From Mycogone perniciosa (Eukaryota > Ascomycota > Sordariomycetes > Hypocreales > Hypocreaceae): a stretch of DNA of 64,000 nt. Position numbers and translations under genes: made by a program. The DNA is taken from positions 202,984-266,983 of the forward strand of contig JAOALB010000065.1 of the NCBI GenBank assembly GCA_025331125.1, in the 5' to 3' direction. Shown piece after piece: positions 9,663 through 22,162 of the stretch (the first letter of the stretch is position 1; each line of letters starts with the position of its first letter). The notes beneath the pieces are model-generated. The model saw only the letters and a list, made by a program, of their open reading frames with translations, was not told the origin of the DNA and searched no databases.

Positions 9663-11387
9663 CTAAGCAAAGCCATTTTCCTTGCGAAACACCTCAATCG
9701 CATCACGAACTTCTCTCAGGGTGGGCCGTCCGTAGTAATTCTCGTTCCAGTCGCCCTTCTTCATGCCCTCGGCTCGGGCCTTGAGCCACTGCTCCGACTC
9801 CTCAATCTCCTTGGCCCACCACTCGCGTGCCGTCTCTTGGACATCCTGCGCCCTTGACTCGCCCGTGTTTTCAAGTTCTCGCAGAACCAGCTTGTCCCGA
9901 CGCCGGACGATGAGCCTGCTAAGCCCAGCCTGTCTACCACGGGTACAGCGATCAATGAGCTCTTGCATAGCGGGTGGTGTGCGCGTGTATAGAGGGAATT
10001 CTACGAGAGGCTCCCAGCGGTAGGACAGCCAGACGGCAGCACGTTGGGGGGCGCTGTTCGCTTCAAATATACACCAGAGGACGCGGCCGAGCATATATAC
10101 TTCGCATGCTTCTTGCTCGGTGGTGGTGAGGCATGCCCAGGGGACGTTATAGCCCTTTGAAGGCCAGAGGTAGTCTTCTCCTTGACCCATTTCCTCCCAG
10201 CCTGGGAGCATGCTGCTTAGCATATCTGCGTATTTGTCCCTGACGTCGGAGGGGATTTCCTCATCGATGGCTAGAAGGCGGACGTATTCGATGGCGTTGA
10301 CTTCAGGGGCTGCGAACTCGCACCAGACGCCACGTTGTTCAAAGTCGACCATGACAACGTCGCCGGACTCGGAGAGAACAATGTTGTCAAGCCGGAGATC
10401 TGGATAAAAGACGCGCGATGTTTCGCGCAGATGCACTAGGGCCGAGGCCAATTGGAGGGACCACCTTGTCTCATCGGCTAGCGATATCATGTCATGTATG
10501 CGCAGGAAGGGGATGAGGTCACGCAAGCTGCCATGGATATGGTACTCCAGCGTGAACCCCACGACGGCGGTCTTGCTGCCAAAGCTACACTTCTTCGTGA
10601 TGAAGTGGACGGGGCGGGAGACAATGTTGGAATGAGGCGGGATAGTGAGGAGCTGTCTTAGCTCGTGGTAGAGGTACTTGGTGTAGCTTGTCAAGCCCTT
10701 AAAGATCCATGTCTTCCCCTCAATCTGTACAAGACAAACGCTGTCGTGCAACTGTGACAGATACACAACGTCCTGGATGTCGACGGTTTGGGGCAGCTGC
10801 ACGTCTGTCCCCCAGAAATTCTGTAACGACGACACGGAGAGCATCTGGCGCTCAAGGTAGTATGTCGGCGCAATGGAAACTTGCACCTGGGTGACATCCT
10901 TTGGCAAGTTGTTGAAGACGATCCGCGATCCAAATGGGAGGTTGTGATAGATTTGGCGAGGGTCTTCCAGAGTTGAAGTCCAGAATTGGAGGAGCCTGAG
11001 CACATGACGGGTGACTCCAAGTTGCGAGATGCGGGATGCGTCTCTGGTGTAGAACGCCACGTCCATATCGAGAACATCGCGGAGTTCGGGGGAGAGTGTC
11101 GCTGGCTCAGGTATGAACAAATCAACGCGGAACGGAGGGATAGAGTCCACAAAGAGAGGCACGGCATAAAACTGAGTTCCAAAGGCAGTACATCCATCGA
11201 TACGCCAGAAGGGGCGCTGGAGGGCATCGAGGCTATCGATTCGGTTCTTTGGATTCAACAAGGATTCGTCCCATGGCACCTCTGTACCAGCGCTACCACT
11301 ATCGGTAGCTTTCTGCCACGGAACATTATCTGAAAAGGCTGCCGTCGGATGAATGACATCGTGGATTGATTGCTGGCTCAACTCCAT
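9663..11387 (-). CDS. Divergent protein-kinase-like protein
   Basis: Single exon, 574 aa. The middle of the protein (about residues 215-460) has kinase-fold landmarks in order. There is a candidate beta-3 lysine in GKTWIFKG and a hinge-like segment GFTLEYHIHGSLRDL. The catalytic-loop equivalent is YPDLRLDN (Asp330, Asn335), a DFG equivalent reads DFE (Asp348), and AAPE follows about a dozen residues later. The loop Asp, Asn and metal-binding Asp are kept, but HRD is changed to YPD, the usual lysine after it to Arg, and DFG to DFE, so activity is uncertain. The N-terminal about 200 residues (PFWRIDGCTAFGTQFYAVPL, then PFRVDLFIPEP) resemble no domain I can name. The C-terminal tail is charged and helical. 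Fungal genomes hold many such orphan kinase-like one-exon genes. A role in signalling is only a guess. Confidence 0.72.
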   Translation of the reverse strand: MELSQQSIHDVIHPTAAFSDNVPWQKATDSGSAGTEVPWDESLLNPKNRIDSLDALQRPFWRIDGCTAFGTQFYAVPLFVDSIPPFRVDLFIPEPATLSPELRDVLDMDVAFYTRDASRISQLGVTRHVLRLLQFWTSTLEDPRQIYHNLPFGSRIVFNNLPKDVTQVQVSIAPTYYLERQMLSVSSLQNFWGTDVQLPQTVDIQDVVYLSQLHDSVCLVQIEGKTWIFKGLTSYTKYLYHELRQLLTIPPHSNIVSRPVHFITKKCSFGSKTAVVGFTLEYHIHGSLRDLIPFLRIHDMISLADETRWSLQLASALVHLRETSRVFYPDLRLDNIVLSESGDVVMVDFEQRGVWCEFAAPEVNAIEYVRLLAIDEEIPSDVRDKYADMLSSMLPGWEEMGQGEDYLWPSKGYNVPWACLTTTEQEACEVYMLGRVLWCIFEANSAPQRAAVWLSYRWEPLVEFPLYTRTPPAMQELIDRCTRGRQAGLSRLIVRRRDKLVLRELENTGESRAQDVQETAREWWAKEIEESEQWLKARAEGMKKGDWNENYYGRPTLREVRDAIEVFRKENGFA

Positions 11388-14300
11388 GTCTGCGACTGGG
11401 AGGCTCGAAAGCTACCAAGAACTAGACGGACATGGCCATGATCAGTCATTGGGCGCTACTTTGGCAGCAGGTTGTTGTTTGAGGGGGCTAGAGAGGGAAC
11501 ATGGCAATTGGAGAGAATACCTCTTCTGCGTGAACTGCGGCGCTTATCCAAGGGGAGCAAGGTAGAAGCGCTGGTTCGCCTCGTTCCATCAACGACCGTA
11601 GTGATGATCCTGGAGCTGGATGACAGATTGGCGATGACAACCACTCCCAGCTGATGAAACTGGACAATTGGCGAGGGCCCTGGGACGATCAGAATCGCGA
11701 TTGTGTTACGTTCAAATGTATTCACAGGCGTCTCGGCGCTGCAAGGCCTGAAGCTGGGGGGGTCGAGCGGAGGTCTGCAACTGGCTTGATTTGGCGGGTA
11801 TCGTATTGATCACATGATTGGGCGATGCGGGAAACTGGGTTGCCCCGAAGATACAGCCAGGAGGTCACATCATTACCGTTGGAGGTTTCGACCAGAGTCC
11901 AGGGACGAGTTGGAAAAGCGAGAGGAGGGTTGAATGGCGGTATCGCGTGAGCACCAGAACGATGTCATTTCCAGGCATGTTTGGGCTGTTTTGCGGCTGG
12001 GCTTATTAGTTTGCACCCATTAGCCATTGCTCCGCTTTCTTTCCGGACATGCCAGGCCTTTCGGCCACCGCCGTGTCGGGTAAGGGCATGAATGCCCTAT
12101 CATCGCGAAACCAACTACAGCAGTCTGGCTGTGACGGCTTCGGCCTGAGCAGTACAGCCCCCCGGTATCCAGAGGGTTCTCTTCGAGCAGTAATATATCA
12201 CACCTCCCGGTCCGAATCTCTGGCATCGACTTGCACCTTTAGAAGGCAAAGACTTGGTCCCCAATCTGCCCAGCTAGATATTGACAGCCATAGGTCTTGC
12301 CATATCTAGCCAATAATATGTATAATAACACTTGGTAATCTCCTAATTTGAACGACAAGCCAGCTATCTTGGTTGCCGTAGTCATTGTGCCGGGAACCAA
12401 CTGAGTTTGATCGCTCGCATCACACGTGGTCTTCGTTTGCTCTTCGCGGGTGGGGAGGGCTCGGATGGAACGACGGGAAGTTCGGTCGTGGCAACTTGTC
12501 GCTGTGGAAAGTGAAAGACATGGGAGACACCCGTCATCTGAAGATTGGGTTATCCCAACCTTGCTAGCTTCGGGTGGGCCGTTTCTGTACCCATTCCTGG
12601 TTATTCTCGCGGGAAGCTACCTCGCAATGTCAGTGATAGCTCCAAAGCAACGCTTCAAACCGGCGGTGGAGACGGCAAGCATAGACGCAGTGTGGATATG
12701 CAGAGCAATGCAACCGATGAGAAGGGGAGACAGACAAATCATAGACTAAAGAGCTGGAGTAAAGCATATAACCGACAGTGAGAGTCAATAGAGCAAGCAG
12801 CACCGAGTGGGACCCAATGTTAAAATAAGAGCGTGAACTTCGTACTCGGGACCAGCAAACACGGGTGGACTTGAAGTACGCTGCCGTGCCATGTTGGAAG
12901 GCAAATATGTGGGCACGCACACTCGAAAAGGCCCATCAGACACCAGAGACGAAAATGGAGAGGGCCAATTCCCCAAATCATGTCCCTGTGCCTAAGTCAT
13001 CAGGGAGGATCGATGCAAATCACACAGTTATGCAAGGAACGGTCTTGGGGGCCGCATGATACCATTATTGTAGTGCTTGGAGTACTTGATGGCTCAAGAT
13101 ACCGAGATGATTCGAGCTTCTGGACACAAGTTGGAGGTTAGACAAATATCATATGTACAAAAGAACTGTTCCCAGGTGCTCGACGTCAAGGGTTTTGCTC
13201 TGAATCCAACCCGTCGATCATAGCCTACTCGTATCCCAGTTGAACTCGCTCTCAGCTGAGGAGCGAGCACGAGTAGCCGAGCTGGAGCCGGTGGTACCAG
13301 TTCCTAGTTGTGACTTGCGGAGAGGGGGTCGTGGTACCTTGCGGATGGGTTCTGTCATATCGTCCACGCCATTGAGAATTCTGTCACGGCCGGCGTCTGT
13401 GTATGTATGTGTTCGTCTGGGGCGTAAGCCACGTCATTGTCACCAAAGACCGAGTGAGGTTGGCGGACGGCAGCAAGCATTGGCAGCTACCAGATGGGGC
13501 TAGATATTCACTAGTCTTTAATGACGCTTGGACAATATGATTCTAGCGGCCCTGTGGCGTCTTCACCGAGAGTCCTCACCGGTTGCAGCTAACCGTGAAG
13601 GCATCCGAGGGCATGAAGCTATCTTGCCCGGGGCCAGTAGTATGCGCCGGACCCGGGGATTCTTAGCTCCGTGTAACGGCACCCGGCTCAATGGGACGCT
13701 ATGCAATTGGCACTCCGTACGGAGGACAACCTGTAAGAATAATACTCGTACGGAGTAGACGTGGCACGTTGATATTGCCTGCCTAGTATGAAAGAGTACA
13801 CGAGTAGTATGGCTTCAGGGTTGTATCAATTCGAGAGGTATGACAAATCCGTTCACGTTAGAATGGCTCTTGTCGTTGGTTGTGGTTCACTGATGAAGCG
13901 TGATACTGCATATGAGTGGTAGGTTTCAACGCCGTGTCCCATAATATCAGTAAGACTAATAATAACAACTGAGAGGAAGAAGATACGGCCTTCCGTTGGA
14001 TAAAGACTTGGAGCCGTGTATCAGAGTGGCGCCACAATCATGACTTTCGCTTTCATTTGCGATGCATGTGATAATAGTGTTGTACAGAGGAAAGAAGTTT
14101 GCATCTCGTATTCGTGGATGACGATAGTGCTACCTTTACTACGAAGTAGTTATGTAATGTTAGTCGTTCGGCTTGCTCACCATGACGTTGGGCGTGCAAC
14201 TGCGGCGACCGCGACAGTGGTCGCTCCACTTGCCCGAGGCCAGGGCGGAAGCTACGAAGGAACAAGTAAGGTTGCAGCTTAGTTTGCAAGTTCGGCCAAA

Positions 14301-16147
14301 AGGCAGGCACGGATAGAAGTCAATAGTAGTTTCTAGTTCGCTTCAAAAACCTTCCGATCGTCAAGGTGGAGAAAAAAACCTTCACTTGTACGACAACGAC
14401 AATCTGGTATACTCACCACCACGCCATCTCGTCCCCAGTCAGTCAGCAGCATGCAATGGTACCTGTTCTGTAGCCCTCCAATCCTTTCTAACTGGAGCTG
14501 GAGCTGGGGCTGCTGCAGCGCTGCAGTTTCCGCCCCCAAGGACGCTAACGTGACTGGCGTGCTGATGAGACCCAGTGCCTCCTCATGGATCAACAAGCAG
14601 CCACCCGGACAAGAAGCCCTTCAGCCAGCCTGCTCGGCCGCTCTCGAACCTTTCCCTCGCAAAAAGAAAAAAGAGTCCTACGAGTACTACTCCGTACTGC
14701 TCGGCAAACCAAGAGAAAGCTCCATGGGTCATGCTTTCATCCGTCGTCATCTCGAGTTTCCCCAGGGCCTTCCTCCCCCTGGTCGCCGAGTTCTCCTCGC
14801 CGCCAAAATGCAAAATTTCTTCCACGGTTTCTGGGCAACTGGGATGTGGCTCTCGAGTCACTCCCTGTCTTGCCCACGTCCTCTCCAGGGTGGGAATGCC
14901 GGCCGTGCGACCAATTGGCAGCCTCGTTGGCGAGGAGCACAAACAAGCCACCACGAATTGGCTCATCTGCAATTGGGCTCTGTCCTGCAGAAATGCATCT
15001 AGTGCACACTGAGGTGCGACAGCAGACCATGGCACAAGCTGTCCGGCTTCTGCAACACTGTTTTAAATGGCTTACTGATTACTCCTGAGTACATACTGCA
15101 TCTTCTTTTTGTTGGCCTCGTGTGTCATGTATGGTTCTGGCACAATGTACCAGCGCAGTTGAATCAACTTACTTGCATACCTCCAACGTTAATACGTAAC
15201 GGCCGGTTGGGCCAGTCATATCCCAGGAGCAAACCCCTTGCTTCAACGTACGCATGCTGCCGGCCCGATCGGGAAGCCCACGTTGTGTCTTTGCTCTAAT
15301 GAGGGCCACCAGGAATTAATTAGGCAACATCCCAGCTGGCGGACCCCCTGTTTGCTTCAGTACCCCTCCCAGTTGATCAAATATTACGAGTTCAGTTCAG
15401 CACGGGATCCATGACCTCGCCCTTCTCACCGAGTCTCCTCTCTCTACTCTCTCTTTGCAATAGGCATCGACATCCATCTCCAGTGGCATTGTGATCCAGC
15501 CACTTAACCGCCTGCCTGCGTCTATGCACATCGGCAGCACGCCCCAGGCTCTGGTCCGCGCAGCAGCCCGACATCCCTACCTCGCGAGAAACAGGCACGG
15601 TACTCCCCCAGACTAGGGAGCACCGACAGGAGAGCAGCAGCGCAGCAAACCGCATCGTCGGCCCCAGTCGTGGCAGCAGCAGCAGCAGGAGGCATCACAG
15701 GCGCGTCAAGCAAGCTGCGCACCACCGCGCAGATCGACAGCACCACTCGACAGAGCTGGACTAGGCCTGCTTCGCTCCTCAGCTCAACGATAGCTGGACT
15801 CCCTGCTTTGTACGGAGTACTTACATACCCTTTCTGCCTTTTCTCCAGCCGCCAGGCCGTCCCTCGTCTTGAATCCTCGCGGCTCTCGTGTTCCTGGTCG
15901 CCGCCATCTGCCTTTTCGCTCCACTAAGCGTTTGCATAACGGGTGCTGATTCTGTCCCAGCAAGCAATGGCCCCAGTGGCACCGTAGCTACCCACCCCTC
16001 CCCTGGCATCACTCAACCTCATCCAGTGTCCTGGTGCGCGGCTTCGCTGTACCTAGTTGATGTCGCTTGTCTCTCGTGTATAGTCGATACTTCGCCTCCT
16101 TCGTGTTGGTACTTCGGCTCTTAGTCTCTATCATAACGACGCTGCAG
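11388..16147. other. Intergenic, 4.8 kb upstream of a regulator gene
   Basis: No coding region I can support. Between 14451 and 15088 all three plus-strand frames and two minus-strand frames stay open, which argues for compositional bias rather than a gene. Dispersed TACTCCGTAC-type motifs lie at 13713-13724, 13743-13758, about 14690 and 15811-15820. Short CAG runs occur near 15675. The last 700 bases are pyrimidine-rich and probably hold the promoter and leader of the Zn2Cys6 gene. Confidence 0.5.
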
Positions 16148-19147
16148 ATGTTCAACACACCCCGTTTCCCTGCAGCCATCATGGTAAGAGATCCCCTCAC
16201 CCCAGCTGGCGGTAGCCCGCATATATCATCAACCTTCCTCCCGTCCCTTCAATCATTGTCTCTCTACGATGTCGTCGTCGTTTACACACCTCTATCTCAC
16301 TTACCTTCTGCCGCTGCTGTCTTATTCATCCCCTTCCGTGCAACGACACACCAACTCAGAACCGATCTGGCAATCCTGAGCCTACTTCTTATCCCATTCG
16401 CCGTGAGCGTGCAATCAAATTGATCATCATATAGGAGTTCTATCAACCCTTACAGCACAAGAGGGCTCGGGTACATGCCGGGTTTGATGTGCCAGTGTCT
16501 GTACCCTCTTACATACCTTTTGTGGATACAAGCACCGGCTTCACGCGTCCTCCCTTTGTTGAGCTGCAAGCCCCCCCTGAACGGACGGCTGCGTCCTATG
16601 GCTATGCTTCTGGTGTTCAAATCTACCACGATATCCCGTTGGAACATTCGCAGAAGCGCAGGCGATTAGAAAACCAAGTCTCGATGTATGACCAGACCTT
16701 ACCAGGCTCTGCTCAAGAGTACCAGGAGAAGATACCCACAGAGGAAATGTATACTACTCAACAAAGTCATGATCACCCGCTGTCTATGTCGAGCTGGGTA
16801 GTGCCAGCTACAGTAGATGGTCGGTCTCTGGGCTCCCCTTTGGCTCGAGTGGCGGAACTGCTTCCTTGTTGCAATATTGGATGGCATCATACTGGCGGTA
16901 TGCATTTTGCCGTTTGACTTTGCTCTCTTCCTATTTGGAAATGTTTATGCTTGACCGACTGACGAATGCTGACTCCAATTTAAAGGCTACCAACCTATTC
17001 CTGAGACACCTCCAGTCGTGTACGACTCCACCAAGCCGTACTCCATGGAAGCAGCACCGTCTATGGCTATCCAGAATATACACCCACTCATCCCTGTTAG
17101 TGAGGAATCACCACCGGTATCGTTCTCTCCCGATCAGCCAATTCTGGACCCGTCGCCTCTCACTAGCTATCCCCTACACGCCCATCTTTCTTTGCAGCCT
17201 CCACCCGCCCCTTTGGATGGAGGGAGCTATCAACCCAATCTGCCGGCTTCTGAGTACTATACCACAAAGCCGCTTGTGAAACAAGGGACATATGTTCCGA
17301 ACCCCCCGGTGTTTCCCATGGCCCCTATGGTGAGCAGTAATCAACCGCTAGCTCAATATGAACCGCAGCCCTTCCCCGTATCAACCTATCCTCCTATGCT
17401 GAATCACAATGTTGGTCCTCCTGGAGCCTTCACTCACTACAGTGTCATGCCGGCGGATGTCTTGCCTCACCCGATATCTTTTGACTGTTGGAGTCACGCA
17501 ACAGTACATGGGCAAATATCAAATTTCGACATTCTGCTACCAAACCAACGTGCCGGCAAGCGAGGTCCGTTCAGAGACCAAAATCTTCGAGAACAAACGG
17601 CCCAAACTAGGAAGATGGGCTCGTGTATAAGATGCAGGATGCAACGTATACGTGTAAGTACCACCAGTAAGCAGCACATTGTACTTCAATCGTGTAACCA
17701 CACCAAAAAAAATCAATACCGCTTGTACATGCTGACGCGTTTCTCCCTCCGTAGTGCGAGCACAACCCGGCGGAACCAGGCGGTGGATGCTTGACGTGCA
17801 AAAAGGCAGCAAACACGAAGTCTGGACGCTTCCCGTGCCTAAGGTATAAGATCACGGATATTAGGCTCTACAAGCCGGGACAGGTTCCAGGATACGAATG
17901 GACACGTAGATGGAACAACAACATCTCGGACCCCATTCAAAGGTGGGCATCTTCCGAAGTGAAGGTTATTCGCATATCGGATGGTTACTCCCAAAATTGT
18001 ATTGAGTTCCAAGTGCGCAGATTTGTGCCGCAAGAAGGCGACAAGTTGGATCGGACTTGGGACTACAACGGCACGAAGAAGTCGGTCGCCATACCTCCTT
18101 ACGCACTAATGGACCTGGAAGACGGCAAGATGGCATACAAGAAACACATTCACGATTCAATGAGTGAAATTATGCGAAAAGTACTAGGCTACTCTGATGG
18201 ACTGTTATACCATACGTATATCCAAGCTTGGCACATATGGAAGAGCTCGTCACAGCCATCGGAAGTCAAAGATCTGCTGGAAGGGACCCTACGGCTTTGG
18301 GCATCGATTCGGCTTTCAACGACATCTGGGTATATTGTTGGGGAGGAAACTCTGGGCATGCCATGCGATATCCTGGATAAAACGAGTCCTAGTCCCGGCA
18401 AGATCCCCGTGCCCCCTGTTCTGGGCGCGCAGATGGATCTGATCTTGATCCACCACATTCAGACAAAGCTTAGACGAGAGCTACTGGACAGGCTTCAAAA
18501 GATAGTGCTTAGGAACAAGCCGACGAGCTGGCTCGTCACGTATATAGTGACGTTTATTCTGCTGCATAACGCGGCACTCATCACGGCACACGATGCTAGT
18601 TATGCTCGCAAGCATGGTATGAAGGTAGGCAGATTGAAGACGTGGGAGGGGCGTGCTGGCATGTTTGCTCACAGTGCTAACATGGCGGGTTCCACAGCGT
18701 CGATTTGCGCGTGAAGACAAGGTCCAGGAGTACCATCTTGGTAAGACACGCCCCTCCCGCCGACGTAAGACATCATATCATGGCTGACAATGGACACTGG
18801 GTGGTCTAGGAGCAAATATTCTCCTTGCACACTTCCACTACTGTAACAAAGGTGTCCACCCATTCTCGGATGAGTGTAGAGACCAGGATCTGCGGACACT
18901 GGCGAATCTGGACGAGGGCAAGATCCAGTTCGTCCGTGCGACAAGGAGCTACGCCAGGCAGCACAGTAAGTCCCGATCCAGACCCTCTCTCCAGGACCGG
19001 ATTCCCGGGGCAGCGCTAATGTATGCGTGACCTCATGCAGAACAAGCATGGGAAGAGCTCCGAGCCCGTGGTGATTGCGAGGATGATTACTTTTTCGTCA
19101 GTCAGCTGTTTGAGGAAGGGTGGCAGCCCCGGTCCACAGTATTGTAA
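16148..19147 (+). CDS. Zn2Cys6 fungal transcription factor
   Basis: Seven exons: 16148-16183, 16435-16897, 16986-17653, 17755-18624, 18698-18740, 18810-18965, 19041-19147; joined 780 aa, phase kept at each GT-AG junction. The binuclear zinc cluster is internal: C380-x2-C383-x6-C390-x10-C401-x2-C404-x12-C417 (starting CIRCRMQRIR). It is split by the intron at 17654-17754 just before Cys390. Directly after it comes PCLRYKITDIRLYKPGQ, a conserved signature of one subgroup of fungal C6 regulators. The first 370 residues are rich in Pro, Tyr, Ser and Gln and look disordered, suitable as an activation region. The C-terminal part (TTSGYIVGEETLGMP onward) is a helical domain of unknown function. The protein should act in the nucleus on CGG-type half sites; targets cannot be deduced from neighbours. 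The next gene, a dioxygenase, lies 1.6 kb downstream on the same strand. Confidence 0.85.
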
Positions 19148-20770
19148 CTTATTTGCTTCTTGGAGCGGTGAAGTGGTAGTGGTACTTGATTTGGATGAAA
19201 GAGGCTGGCTGCAGAAGCAATGCAGGAACACACACCCCCCAGACAAGGGCCAATAGTCATGGTTGGCCACCTCGGGATTGCCAGCGCACCCATCGCTCGT
19301 TTCTGTGTCATGTCTCCAATCAATCAATCAATCAATCGAGGGAATACGATCGAATTGCGGGAGAATCACGAGCTTGTCTGTGTTACTAACACTACTACTG
19401 GCGGTGGGAAGGGTGCACTAGTACGAGTGCTTCGCACTGCAGATGTCATTTTCGCTGTCGTCGTCTCTTCTCTCCCCACTCATTCATTTATCGCCGACCT
19501 TGTGTATGTGAGAGTGAGTGCAGAGTGCAGAGTGCAGGATGCAGGATGCAGGTGTCCTTGGCTCAACACACAAAAGTGCTGTCTAGGTATGTAGCGGATT
19601 TGCATACACAAGTATGTATGTACTCGTAGTTTCCGTCCATCGGAAGCCTCCTGCCAACGGCTGTCCACAGTCGGTCGCAAATCTCAAGTCTCATCGGGCT
19701 GGATCGATCGATGCGGTGCTCACGTTTAACGCCCCCGAAGACTGTCGGATATCACGACGGGTTGTGTACTTCGTACTGACCCGAGTATCTATTTGAGGTT
19801 ACACGAAATTATCTTCCGGAGGGGAGGGAGGGGGGGGCAACGTTCGGATCGATCCCGGAGCCACACAGCAAGTCTTGCTTGCTCTCTACTCGTACATAAG
19901 CATGGACACCGGCAGCCATCCCGCAGGAGTAGTACTCGTGCTGGTATTAATACCGGAGTCCAAGAGCGATGCGGCACTCGAGAATGCCAAGGGAGGCAAC
20001 CGCCTAGAGATGAGACGGCACGAGATCCAGCTACCGGGTCCCTCATAAAGTGGCGTACCACACACTCCCCCCCCATGCTCTGCATCGCACGCCGGATCTT
20101 CATCCTACCACCCCTTCAACATCACTCACTCAACCTCCCTCCTGTTCTTGATTCCCCATTCCTATGGAGTGTTTGTTTTACATACTCGTACTTCGTACAT
20201 CTCACCCAGCAGCGGCTGGCAAGGGGACCCTTGAACACTCTCTCGTTGGCGATTTGAGGAGACGGGACAAACAACGACACTTGTCAAATGGCTGCCTTGT
20301 GTTTTGCTTCCCCGGGGGAGGGTATGTACATACGCACATACTTTGCTTCTGTTTCGTTTTGTTTTTGCTGGCGGATCACTGCGTCTGTTGGTGCTCCCGT
20401 CCAAGGAGACTGACTGATTCAATCTGTGCTTCCCGATATTATTGACGTTCCCGAATAGGCGGTCGGAGGAGATTGCATCAGAGGACCTCTTTCTGTCTCT
20501 CTCTCCTTCCTCATGGACCATGATGATAAATAGTCGTCGTTGGCCGCTCACTTGGTTTCGATGCAACTTACACCTTCCTCCTCAACAACTCCTTCTCAAG
20601 GCCTCAATCAAGGGACAACCACTTCTTCCTCTTTGCCTTGGTGCATCTTATGATTCTTGATCTGTCCGAGATCTCTCCAGCTTCGTGAGACGCATTCCTT
20701 TCTGCTCCTACTACAAAGACAGACCTGAGAGTCGATCCGACTTGAAGAAACCAGAAAACTACCCTCCATC
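19148..20770. other. Intergenic with short tandem repeats
   Basis: No supported gene. It contains a (CAAT)5 run at 19317-19336, a heptamer-like tandem repeat (TGCAGAG/TGCAGGA) at about 19517-19552, and TACTTCGTAC-type motifs near 19768 and 20190. The 300 bases before 20771 are CT-rich and likely hold the promoter and leader of the dioxygenase gene. Confidence 0.55.
19317..19336. repeat. (CAAT)5 microsatellite
   Basis: Five consecutive CAAT units in intergenic DNA shortly after the Zn2Cys6 gene. Confidence 0.9.
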
Positions 20771-22162
20771 ATGACGTACTCTGTGACAGGACCGGTCATT
20801 GCCTCGACCATTGCAACTCGTCAAGAGTTCAAGCTGCCAACCCCCTTGGCAGAGATGCCGAGTCTTCCCTCTGAATTCCCCTCGCATCTTGACTCACCCT
20901 TGGCTTGGTCTGGTCAACAGTTCGTGAACGAGTCGGACTATGTTCACCAGCTGAATGACGATGACCTGCTAGAGATCGATGCTGCCCTCCAGCACTTCAA
21001 AGGTACGCCCGTTTGACATCCGCGATGTCTCCCCCTTAAGACATCGGCCCGCTAACGAGACATATAGCTCTTGGCTTGGATGGGGACCTTGTCTCTCGAG
21101 CAAACTTCCCGCTCCCCACCGTTGGGCTCAAACTGGCCCACATACGTCGTGACATCCACGAAGGAAAGGGGTTCGGTGTTCTTCGGGGACTGGATCCACA
21201 GAAGTATTCTGTGGAAGATTTGACGGTTGTCTATCTCGGTCTTCAAGTCTACGTCGCCAATCGTTATGGCCGCCAAGACAAGAAGGGGAACATGATGGGT
21301 ATGACAGAGCCCAAAGAGGAGAACAACTTGTATCAGCCAGCCACTGACATGTGTAGTCCACATCATTGCCGACAACTCCACCAAGCTGAAAGCTGAGCAT
21401 CATCGCCACTCGACGGCTCCCATTGTGGGTTCTCCAAGAGGACTTTTGGCCCATTGGCTTTGTCATGGATAGTTTGCTTACAGATACGATAGATGTTCCA
21501 CAATGAGGAAGCCGGTGATATTATTAGCTGGCTAACAAGAAGCACGGCCAAGGCTGGAGGCAAATGCATCATTTCCTCGGCTTATACCGTTTACAATGTC
21601 CTTGCTGCCACTCGCCCCGACCTGATTCGTACCCTGGCACGATCTGATTGGCCATTCGCTCTGTGAGTAATTCGAGAGACTGCTGGAAACAACGGCTGAC
21701 ACGCGTATGTTCGACAGACCCAAGTTTCAATGCCGCCCCGTCTTTTTCTATCACGAGGGTCGACTCATTACGAACTTTGGCAGGGCGGCTCTGATGGGTA
21801 GCGCAAGCCACGTTCGACCAGCCCACCTCCCTAAGCCAACAAGCAACCAAATTGAGGCGTTGGACGCAATCCAAAACATCGCAGAAGCAACCAGGCTCGA
21901 GTTCAAGACAAGGGCGGGTGATATCCACTTCATCAACAACCTCGCAATTCTGCACCGACGGGAGGGGTTTGTCAACGGACCAGAGTCCAACCAACGCCGG
22001 CATCTGGTGCGGATGCGACTCCGAGACTCCGAGATGGGCTGGGCCATCCCATCAGATCTGCAACAGGAGTGGACCAAGGCCTTTGGTACAGCCGGAACCA
22101 GGGTGTGGCATCTTGAGCCCATGCCGACTGGCTTCTTCCCACTCCGGTCGCAGCCCAACTAA
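20771..22162 (+). CDS. TauD/TfdA-family Fe(II)/2-oxoglutarate-dependent dioxygenase
   Basis: Five exons: 20771-21002, 21068-21298, 21357-21424, 21493-21662, 21718-22162; joined 381 aa. The iron-binding set can be read as His180-x-Glu182 (MFHNEEAGDI) and distal His313 (NLAILHRREGF). It is followed by an Arg-rich strand (RRHLVRMRLRD) expected to bind the 2-oxoglutarate carboxylate. The HxE form instead of HxD occurs in this fungal branch. Family members hydroxylate small substrates such as taurine, sulfonates or secondary metabolites using oxygen and 2-oxoglutarate; the substrate here is unknown. The splice between exons 3 and 4 (donor GTGGGT, acceptor GATAG) is the least certain junction. I chose it because it restores the FHNEEAGD segment without a stop. 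No signal peptide is seen, so it is probably cytosolic. Confidence 0.85.
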
